NCBI GenBank assembly: GCA_023397905.1
Contig: JAEWSZ010000168.1
Span: forward strand, 1 to 11,886
Origin: Bacillota bacterium
GTDB lineage: Bacteria > Bacillota > Clostridia > Acetivibrionales > DSM-1351
Direction of reading: 5' to 3'
DNA length: 11,886 nt
Part shown: in pieces, positions 1-5,805 of the stretch
How the letters are laid out: the number at the start of each line of letters is the position of its first letter
How positions within the stretch are numbered: the first letter of the stretch is position 1
Notes under the pieces: generated by a model
Told to the model about the DNA's origin: nothing
The model's database searches: none
What the model saw: only the letters and a program-made list of their open reading frames with translations
Program-made: the position numbers and the translations under genes

Positions 1-335
1 GTGTGAATACTGACCAGATGCTCTATTTTTCCCGCCGTCAGTCCGGTCTCCTCCATCAGCTCCCTCTCTGCACAAGCCTTTGGATCCTCACCTGCGGAGT
101 CCAGTTTCCCCGCCGGCAATTCCAGAGTCGTTAAATCAAGCGGTTTTCTGAACTGCCTGACCATATACAATTCGCCCTTTTCATTTATAGGAACTATCAC
201 AGAGGCCCCCGGATGCAAAACAAGATCCCTGGTTGCTTCCTTTCCGTTTGGAAGGGTCACTGTCAGATTTTTTACTTCAATTATGTTTCCTTTATATATT
301 TCTCTCGTACTTATTGTTTTTTCTGTGTAATCCAT
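1..335 (-). CDS. Nudix hydrolase, ADP-ribose pyrophosphatase type (3' end outside window)
   Basis: Minus-strand frame starting at ATG 335 and running off the left edge; about 111 N-terminal residues are visible (begins MDYTEKTISTREIYKGNI). Residues about 74-98 carry ELPAGKLD followed by ERELMEETGL, the Nudix box that binds the metal and the diphosphate. There is one extra residue between the box Gly and the first Glu compared with the strict GX5E spacing, a variation I believe is tolerated in this subfamily. The N-terminal strand region and the MVRQFRKPL segment fit the ADP-ribose pyrophosphatase (NudF-like) group, which cleaves ADP-ribose to AMP and ribose 5-phosphate; the exact substrate is inferred. 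GGAGG at 347-351 sits 11 nt before the start, and an upstream in-frame stop fixes the start. It lies 37 bp after rnhA, so the two are probably cotranscribed. Confidence 0.9.
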   Translation of the reverse strand, partial: MDYTEKTISTREIYKGNIIEVKNLTVTLPNGKEATRDLVLHPGASVIVPINEKGELYMVRQFRKPLDLTTLELPAGKLDSAGEDPKACAERELMEETGLTAGKIEHLVSIH

Positions 336-372
336 AAATAATTCAACCTCCATAAGCCATAAATAATTGCAG

Positions 373-816
373 CTATCCCTCTCTGTTTTTCTTTATTTCG
401 TCTGTTGCAAGCTTGTCACAGCGGTTATTAAACTCATTATCTGCATGTCCCTTTACCTTTATCCATGTAATTGAATGATAATCAGACAATTTGATCAGCT
501 CCTTCCAGAGCTCAACATTCTTTACTTCCTCATTTTTATTGCGTTTCCATCCGCTTTTTATCCATTTGTCAATCCATCCCTGGGAGAAGGCATTTATCAG
601 ATAGGCGCTGTCGCTGTATAAATTTACCCGGCAGGGCTCCTTCAGTTTTTTTAAGGCCTCCAGGGCGGCTGTGAGCTCCATTTTATTATTTGTAGTGCTC
701 TTTTCATACCCGGACATTTCCACCTTGTGCTCTCCGTACATGAGCACCGCTCCCCAGCCTCCTTCGCCCGGATTTCCCGAGCATGCTCCGTCAGTGTATA
801 TTTCCACCTGCTTCAT
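373..816 (-). CDS. rnhA: Ribonuclease HI
   Basis: 147-residue cytoplasmic endonuclease that cuts the RNA strand of RNA-DNA hybrids (R-loops, primer removal). With Met at 816 as residue 1, the catalytic acidic set is visible: D9 in YTDGACSGNPG, E47 in NNKMEL, D69 in YSDSAY and D134 in NRCDKLA, plus the loop histidine H124 in KGHADN. Spacing matches the E. coli enzyme (D10, E48, D70, H124, D134) almost exactly, and the length is typical. A longer reading from ATG 861 adds 15 residues, but I reject it. GGAGG at 827-831 serves the 816 start, and the predicted transcription start (about 859) lies downstream of ATG 861. The gene has its own promoter and is followed 37 bp later by the Nudix gene on the same strand. 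Confidence 0.96.
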   Translation of the reverse strand: MKQVEIYTDGACSGNPGEGGWGAVLMYGEHKVEMSGYEKSTTNNKMELTAALEALKKLKEPCRVNLYSDSAYLINAFSQGWIDKWIKSGWKRNKNEEVKNVELWKELIKLSDYHSITWIKVKGHADNEFNNRCDKLATDEIKKNREG

Positions 817-865
817 GTAAAAACTTCCTCCGCTAAAAACATTTTCTAATACCTGCTGCAATATT

Positions 866-893
866 ATTATAACGTATTACGGGCAATTGCCAA
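866..893 (-). promoter_or_regulatory. Sigma-A-type promoter of rnhA with overlapping dyads
   Basis: On the minus strand, -35 TTGGCA (888-893), a 16-nt spacer and -10 TATAAT (866-871), predicting transcription from about 859. The -35 box lies inside the palindrome GGCAATTGCC (882-891) and within a wider inverted repeat TATTACG/CGTAATA (874-880 and 904-910), which could be an operator. The match to consensus is good; the operator role is only a suggestion. Confidence 0.65.
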
Positions 894-909
894 ATAGCAA
901 TTTCGTAAT

Positions 910-1161
910 AAAAAAAAGCTGCTGCAAAGTCAATATATATGAAATCTTAATTATAACCAGTGGTCTGCAATCAATGTGCCGCACAAGGTACACCGCACAT
1001 CAATAGTTTGCCTTAGTTCAGTGTTTGAATCAGCTGTAATTGCTCGGCTATTGAGGCACTCTATACCTTTTACGTGGTTCACTTTGGCGTAAGCTGCACT
1101 TGAAGGCTTGTACAGATCAAGTTTTTCATATATATTGAATTTAATTTATTTTGCAACAGCT
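910..1161 (-). ncRNA. Candidate structured RNA (or small inverted-repeat element) after paaK
   Basis: This stretch between paaK and rnhA has no convincing gene. Its ends are complementary: 917-928 pairs with 1150-1161 (12 bp, one mismatch), and 930-944 pairs perfectly with 1124-1138 (15 bp). Read as minus-strand RNA, the one mismatch becomes a G-U pair. An internal hairpin (1004-995 with 979-970, 10 bp) has two non-Watson-Crick positions that are also G-U pairs only on the minus strand. Further helices are possible: AGGCA 1054-1058 with TGCCT 1009-1013, extended by CTAT/ATAG, and TTACG 1070-1074 with CGTAA 1088-1092. The minus-strand 3' end runs into seven to eight T residues (910-917), so the terminal stem could double as a terminator. 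The segment begins 3 nt after the paaK stop codon. Alternatives are a decayed miniature transposable element or a paaK 3' UTR. I do not recognise a known RNA family. Confidence 0.45.
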
Positions 1162-1164
1162 GCT

Positions 1165-2463
1165 CTATTTATTGCGCAGGTCGATTACTCTTTTGGCCTT
1201 GCCGGTAGAACGTTCTATTGATTTGGGCTCTACCAGCCTGACCTTGGCATCTATCTGAAGCACCACCTTCAATTCGTGGCGGATCTTTTTCTCCAGCTTT
1301 TCCAGCTCGCTGAATTTCTCCAGAAGTTTTCCGTCAATAAGCTCAACCTGAACCTCTATGTCATCCATATAACCCTTTTTGGTCACGATGATCTGATAAT
1401 GCGGCCCAATGCCTTCCATACCTATGAGCACACTTTCGATCTGGGATGGAAACACATTTACGCCTCTGATAATAAGCATATCATCTGTTCTTCCCAGGAC
1501 CTTGTTCATTCTTGTGGTAGTCCTGCCGCATTGGCATCTGTCAGGTATCAAAAAGGTGATATCCTTTGTTCTGTAACGGAGCATGGGAATACCCTCCTTG
1601 GTGAGAGTCGTCAGCACAAGCTCTCCCTTTTCTCCGTACTCAAGCGTTTCCCCAGTTTCAGGGCTTATGATTTCCGGATAGAAGTGATCCTCATTTATAT
1701 GCATGCCGCACTGGCAGTAACACTCTCCTGAGACTCCGGGCCCCTGTACTTCGCTCAGTCCATAATTTTCTGTGGCCTTTATTCCCCATCTTCTCTCGAT
1801 CTCGGCCCGCATTTCAGGAGTATGCCCTTCCCCGCCGAACATGCCCAGCCTCAATTTCAATTTGCTCCTGTCAACGCCCATCTCATCGGCTGTTTCAGCC
1901 AGGTATAAGGCATAGGACGGAGTTCCCACCAGAATGGTGGTTCCAAAATCCTGCATCAGCATAAGCTGTCTTTCGGAATGCCCGCTGGAGGATGGTATTA
2001 CGGTTATCCCCACCTTTTCAAGACCATAGTGAAGTCCGAAGCCACCTGTGAACAGGCCGTAGCCGAACACCACCTGCGCCACGTCCTCCTCCGCTCCTCC
2101 GGCCGCCACTACCAGCCTGGCAATATTCTCAGACCATATGTCCATATCGTTCTGCGTATAGCCTACGACAATGGGCTTGCCGGTAGTACCTGAAGAAGCG
2201 TGCAGCCTGACGATTTTTTTCAGCGGAACCGCAAACAACCCGTAAGGATAATTATCCCTCAAGTCGTTTTTCGTGGTAAAGGGTATTTTTTCAATGTCCT
2301 TCAGAGTTTTGATATGTTCGGGCTTTAAGCCTGTTTCATCAAACTTCCGCCTGTACATGGGAACATTTTCATAGGCTCTCTTTACCGCGGTTTTCAGCCT
2401 TTCCAGCTGCAGCTCCTTCATTGAATTTCTCGACATGCATTCCACTTCAGAATTCCAAATCAT
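1165..2463 (-). CDS. paaK: Phenylacetate-CoA ligase family (aryl-acid:CoA ligase)
   Basis: 432-residue cytoplasmic enzyme of the adenylate-forming superfamily. PaaK-type enzymes use ATP to convert phenylacetate or a related aryl acid to its CoA thioester via an acyl-AMP. Visible motifs: nucleotide loop SSGTTGKP (about 90-97), FGYGLFTGG (about 133-141), FGGEGHTP (about 209-216), ENYGLSEVQGPG (about 232-243), YRTKD (about 297-301) and the C-terminal domain GRTDDMLIIRGVNVFPSQIE (about 324-343). The lysine in STGKAKR (about 419-425) is the likely adenylation lysine. Two CxC pairs, YCQC (about 249-252) and RCQC (about 309-312), suggest a structural metal site (inference). GGAGG six nt before ATG supports the start. 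It follows the lctP gene by 173 bp on the same strand with no obvious terminator between. No indolepyruvate oxidoreductase genes, a common partner, are in view, so the substrate is uncertain. Confidence 0.92.
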   Translation of the reverse strand: MIWNSEVECMSRNSMKELQLERLKTAVKRAYENVPMYRRKFDETGLKPEHIKTLKDIEKIPFTTKNDLRDNYPYGLFAVPLKKIVRLHASSGTTGKPIVVGYTQNDMDIWSENIARLVVAAGGAEEDVAQVVFGYGLFTGGFGLHYGLEKVGITVIPSSSGHSERQLMLMQDFGTTILVGTPSYALYLAETADEMGVDRSKLKLRLGMFGGEGHTPEMRAEIERRWGIKATENYGLSEVQGPGVSGECYCQCGMHINEDHFYPEIISPETGETLEYGEKGELVLTTLTKEGIPMLRYRTKDITFLIPDRCQCGRTTTRMNKVLGRTDDMLIIRGVNVFPSQIESVLIGMEGIGPHYQIIVTKKGYMDDIEVQVELIDGKLLEKFSELEKLEKKIRHELKVVLQIDAKVRLVEPKSIERSTGKAKRVIDLRNK

Positions 2464-2592
2464 AACAGACCTCCGGTATTTGCCTTAAAAAATTTTTTTC
2501 TTCAGAATCCTCACTCCTGCATTCTGCCTTTAAGGTTTTATTCTGATTTCTGAATCCTGGCAGCTGAATTCTGATTTTACACTTTTCTCCTG

Positions 2593-2639
2593 TACTTCTA
2601 TACTTCTATACTTCTAACTTCTGTACTCCTGCATTTCTA
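2593..2639. repeat. Degenerate 8-bp tandem repeat between lctP and paaK
   Basis: Plus strand shows three exact TACTTCTA units (2593-2616) followed by drifting copies (ACTTCTG, TACTCCTG, CATTTCTA). The last copy includes the lctP stop codon (2637-2639). The surrounding 2500-2592 is also made of related pyrimidine-rich words such as TTCTGAAT and TTCTGATT. It resembles slippage-prone intergenic filler; no function is evident. Confidence 0.75.
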
Positions 2640-4232
2640 AATCCCCACTCCTGCCTTCAGCAGCACCAGAGCATACAGGGATGTTATCAATGTAAGTATC
2701 AGCGCAAACACAAGTGCAACCTTGATTACCTTGTTCTCTTCTCCCAGCTTGTCAATGGATGCAGCCGCATTTTGCAGCTTTGCCGGTGAAATAACACTGG
2801 CAAGTCCCCCTCCGAAAGCCAGGGCGGCGGTGACAATGATCAGTCCGTTCAGGCCCAGGTTCAACTTATTCGCGGTTTCCATGGTATAATTGGCAAACAT
2901 TGCAATAGTCGATGCCTCGCTGCCTGTGACAAAGCCTCCGAAAAGCCCTATGAATCCGGTAATAAAACCGTAAGCGCCGCTGAAAGCATTGGCCGATGCT
3001 TCGGCCAGAACCCTTATCATGCTGTCGGCCTGGTATTTCATGGTCTCCATGCTCCAATTGGAATAATTCATTATCTCGCCGATCGCAAAGAATATTGCTG
3101 CCGAGAAAACAGGCCTTGGGGCTCTTTTCAGCCACACTCTGAAGGATTCCTTTACCTGAGCGGCTTTGGGCCTCATGATAAACATCGAGAGAATAACCGC
3201 AACCGCAATCCAAGTATAGGCGTTCCATAAGGCTCTGGTGCTTATCCCTTTTCCGTCCGCGGCCACACCGTTAATGGGCAGTGTGAGATTGTACAGAAAG
3301 TCATATACGGGCTTGGGCAGATTCAGCACAAGTATCAGCCCTATTAATATAACCCATGGGCTTAAGGCTTTCCACAGAGGATATTCCTTTTCATAGGCCT
3401 TTTCTTCCTCTGTGAGGATACTCCTGTCAATGACCTTTTTGCCTGTTGCCTTAAGGTATACGGCCATGGCGAATATTACGGCGATACCGCAGAGTACTCC
3501 GGTCAATGTGACCAGGTTGTCCACCTTGTTGGTCAGATATGAAACCGCCGCTATAACCGCCCCTGTGACTATGCACGGGAGAAAACCCTTTTTTATGCCC
3601 CTCCATTTATCTACTATAAATAACATGCAAAAGCCTATCAATGTGGAAACCACAGGTAAGAACATATAGAATATGCCTCCCGCCTGGGATGGAGTTATTT
3701 CATTTCCAGGGCCAAGAAACCTGTTGGCAAAATCCAGGAATGCTACCAGCGGAGCCCCCAGCAGAGAATATGTGCAGAGAGCGTCATATCCTATTGACGG
3801 AAGCGCTATGGCAACATATGTGGAATAGCCCATAGCCAGAAGGATGGGCGGCAGCAGTGAAACCGGTGTAGCCCCCACCGAAACCATCAAGGTGCCAAAG
3901 CCTATATTTATCATCATTATCTGTACTGATTTATTATGACTTGCAACTGTCTTTATTAAAATGATAATTCTTTTCAGCGCTCCGGTCTTTTCCATATACG
4001 CCATCATAAAAAGCGAAGTCAGCACTATCAACGAAACTGGAAAAGATCTGATAACCCCTGAAACAGTCGATCTGAAAATTACTTCAAAAGATGTGTTGAA
4101 AAACAGAAAAGCAACAGCCGCCACACAAACCCAGCCTATGACGCCGCTGATATCCGCCGGCTTTTTAAAAATCACCAGCATACAGACTATTACCGCAATA
4201 GGTAATAGAGTCAATAAAATTGTCCCTGCCAT
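2637..4232 (-). CDS. LctP-family carboxylate (L-lactate/glycolate type) permease
   Basis: 531-residue integral membrane protein made almost wholly of hydrophobic spans (about 12-14), matching the length of L-lactate permeases (LctP/LldP/GlcA family), which move lactate or glycolate with protons across the cytoplasmic membrane. Family-like stretches include ALKRIIILIKTVASHNKSVQ near 85-104, GFGTLMVSVGATPVSLLPPILLAMG near 111-135, the PSIGYDALCTYSLLGAPLVAF region near 145-166, and the C-terminal GLFGGFVTGSEASTIAMFANY and AASIDKLGEE segments. GGAGG nine nt before ATG 4232 supports the start. It lies upstream of paaK on the same strand. This suggests, without proof, that the imported acid could be an aryl or hydroxy acid feeding PaaK rather than lactate itself. 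It is preceded by 270 bp holding the terminators of the gene before it; I see no clear promoter there. Confidence 0.9.
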   Translation of the reverse strand: MAGTILLTLLPIAVIVCMLVIFKKPADISGVIGWVCVAAVAFLFFNTSFEVIFRSTVSGVIRSFPVSLIVLTSLFMMAYMEKTGALKRIIILIKTVASHNKSVQIMMINIGFGTLMVSVGATPVSLLPPILLAMGYSTYVAIALPSIGYDALCTYSLLGAPLVAFLDFANRFLGPGNEITPSQAGGIFYMFLPVVSTLIGFCMLFIVDKWRGIKKGFLPCIVTGAVIAAVSYLTNKVDNLVTLTGVLCGIAVIFAMAVYLKATGKKVIDRSILTEEEKAYEKEYPLWKALSPWVILIGLILVLNLPKPVYDFLYNLTLPINGVAADGKGISTRALWNAYTWIAVAVILSMFIMRPKAAQVKESFRVWLKRAPRPVFSAAIFFAIGEIMNYSNWSMETMKYQADSMIRVLAEASANAFSGAYGFITGFIGLFGGFVTGSEASTIAMFANYTMETANKLNLGLNGLIIVTAALAFGGGLASVISPAKLQNAAASIDKLGEENKVIKVALVFALILTLITSLYALVLLKAGVGI

Positions 4233-4386
4233 TCTAACCGTCCTCCAATAAATATTTAAAAATTAAAACTGCCCGTTCTACCCTGCTTCTCTGGTGTTCT
4301 GCCATATTTCTATTTATATAATATTTCTATCATATCTCTATTTACATATCCATATTTAATTTTCATACTATTTTCCGCACTTCTTC

Positions 4387-4420
4387 AAAATGCACATCCA
4401 ATTTCAAAACCGGATGTGCA
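4387..4420 (-). terminator. Possible second terminator or leader hairpin upstream of lctP
   Basis: Perfect 9-bp arms TGCACATCC/GGATGTGCA at 4391-4399 and 4412-4420. Read as minus-strand RNA, the stem extends inward by two G-U and two A-U pairs to 13 bp with a 4-nt loop, while on the plus strand those two positions would be C-A mismatches. It is followed on the minus strand by only four T residues, then GAAG, so termination would be weak. It may instead be a control hairpin in the lctP leader, or a DNA-binding site for a dimeric regulator. Confidence 0.4.
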
Positions 4421-4458
4421 CAAATTCCCACTGATGATATTCTATTACAAAGCCGTAC

Positions 4459-4497
4459 AAAAATAAAGTGCAATTTAATTATTTAAACCGCACTTTG
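4459..4497 (-). terminator. Rho-independent terminator of the lysozyme-like gene
   Basis: Six nt after the stop codon at 4503. The minus-strand RNA forms a 14-bp stem (arms 4490-4496 and 4465-4471 GC-containing, then GG-UU wobble and a TTTAA/TTAAA inner stem) with a 4-nt ATAA loop, followed by ATTTTTG. Confidence 0.8.
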
Positions 4498-4502
4498 TCT
4501 TA

Positions 4503-5489
4503 TCAGTTATTTGAGGCTTCCAGTCCGTACAGGCTTGAAAGGAGCTTATAGTATGTATAGGTTTCATCAGCATATCTGTTTTTTGTCTTTACAGGTCCTA
4601 TATTTATTTTTATTATTGACTGGTTGTACTCCTCCAGCACCTTATGCAGCTGTTCTTCATTCAGCCCGTTCAAATCAACTTTTGGGTTTTCGGTTATGGT
4701 TATGGCCCTCGCCCTGAGCTGAACAGCACAGAAATAAACTGCCTTTGTGGGATCCTGGAGCATATCCCTTATTTCATCATCCGAATAATCGGCTATCAGG
4801 GAATCCTTTCCATGAACGATCTGTTCATTAGTCCTGGCATTCTCGATTCCGATCTGGCAGATACCTATTGACTTTCCGCCTATTACAGGAAGCCCGTCCA
4901 GCAAATCCTCCTGTCCAAGAAACATCATCTCCCTGAACAAAACCGCCGACAACAGAGGTTTTGGCACCTTCTGCGCTTCCGACACCCTATTGATCACATC
5001 ATCCAATTCCTTTAAAGCAGCCATGGTATAATCATAGTTAAATATGTAATAAGGGCCGAATCTTCTGTTCCGGTATGAATCTTTATTAACCTGTTCTTTC
5101 AATTCTTCCGATATATTGCGTACATTCTGATACTGAGCTACAACCGATGCAAAACTGTTTCCCGAGTTGTTTGGGTTTGTAAACTGGTCCTGAAGATACA
5201 GGTAGTTCTCCTGATAGCCGGTATTGCCTGTCAATCCTGCCGCTCCCGGGTTTACAAACTGAAAATTCATATTCCCCATATTATTGTATGAACTGCCGGC
5301 ATAGCGGTCATCCATACTGCTGTGCTCACCGTATATGTATTTCATTTCTTTTTCTTTTACAAAATCTATTTTCGTGTTTATGTATCCGGATATATTAAAA
5401 AAATTATTTGCAGAGTAAAGCAGTATTGTACATAGCAAAATTGCAATTAAAGAAAAAAATCTTTTTTTCTTTAATCTTATGAGTTCCAT
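4503..5489 (-). CDS. Membrane-anchored lysozyme-like (lytic transglycosylase-like) protein
   Basis: 328 residues. An N-terminal basic stretch (RLKKKR) and hydrophobic span at about 11-27 make a signal anchor, placing the rest outside the membrane. Residues about 50-125 are Asn/Gly/Tyr/Ser-rich and probably an unstructured spacer. Residues about 155-325 look like a lysozyme-fold domain. PKPLLSAVLFREM has E187 as the candidate catalytic acid, SIGICQI at 207-213 resembles the S-x-G-x-x-Q-I motif of SLT and goose-type lysozymes, YNQS at 288-291 sits where those families have AYNxG, and RYADETYTYYK resembles the closing motif. This suggests cell-wall cleavage, but similarity is by motif only and the family is not one I can name. 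GGAGG about 9-10 nt before ATG 5489 supports the start. It is a single-gene unit with its own promoter and terminator. Confidence 0.6.
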   Translation of the reverse strand: MELIRLKKKRFFSLIAILLCTILLYSANNFFNISGYINTKIDFVKEKEMKYIYGEHSSMDDRYAGSSYNNMGNMNFQFVNPGAAGLTGNTGYQENYLYLQDQFTNPNNSGNSFASVVAQYQNVRNISEELKEQVNKDSYRNRRFGPYYIFNYDYTMAALKELDDVINRVSEAQKVPKPLLSAVLFREMMFLGQEDLLDGLPVIGGKSIGICQIGIENARTNEQIVHGKDSLIADYSDDEIRDMLQDPTKAVYFCAVQLRARAITITENPKVDLNGLNEEQLHKVLEEYNQSIIKINIGPVKTKNRYADETYTYYKLLSSLYGLEASNN

Positions 5490-5536
5490 ATAAATAATCC
5501 TCCATTGCAGTTTTTACCTACTTTGCACCCCTATCA

Positions 5537-5565
5537 GTTATACAGATTCTGAATGGAAATGTCAA
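5537..5565 (-). promoter_or_regulatory. Sigma-A-type promoter of the lysozyme-like gene
   Basis: Minus strand: -35 TTGACA (5560-5565), a 17-nt spacer and -10 TATAAC (5537-5542). This is near consensus with ideal spacing. Transcription should begin near 5530, leaving a leader of about 40 nt before ATG 5489. Confidence 0.85.
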
Positions 5566-5709
5566 TTATCCTAAACTTCCAAAATCTTTAAAATACTTTA
5601 ACTGCTAAGAATTATACTCCAATACTTCATGTTTTGTATGAAATGGTATGAATTCCTTTTATCTGGTCGATATTTCTATAATCTTACGGAAACCGGCTTT
5701 AAAACCCTA

Positions 5710-5761
5710 TAAATATAGACAAAAAGCAATGGGCATGCCCATTGCTTTTTGTCTATATTTA
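5710..5761. terminator. 52-bp perfect palindrome, probable bidirectional terminator
   Basis: The sequence from 5710 to 5761 equals its own reverse complement, centred on GGGCATGCCC (5731-5740). The GC-rich core GCAATGGG/CCCATTGC is flanked by A5 on one side and T5 on the other, so either strand would give a hairpin followed by a U run. It sits 45 bp after the stop of the beta-CASP gene, at the end of the five-gene operon. The rest of 5490-5805, apart from the promoter listed separately, shows nothing I can name. Confidence 0.75.
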
Positions 5762-5805
5762 ATAATTTTTTGCAGCATATATAATGAAAACTTTCATGAC
5801 CAGGT

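Noticed and set aside
817..861. Upstream extension of RNase HI by 15 residues
   Set aside because: No ribosome site at ATG 861, which also lies at or before the predicted transcription start; the 816 start fits the family length.
951..1146. Open minus-strand frame ending ...DVRCTLCGTLIADHWL
   Set aside because: It has no ATG, no ribosome site and no family I recognise. The same bases form the proposed RNA helices, so chance openness is more likely.
1276..1731. Plus-strand open frame across paaK
   Set aside because: It lies fully inside a well-recognised minus-strand gene, with no family motifs.
2593..2639. Possible CRISPR array
   Set aside because: Units are only 8 bp and have no unique spacers between them.
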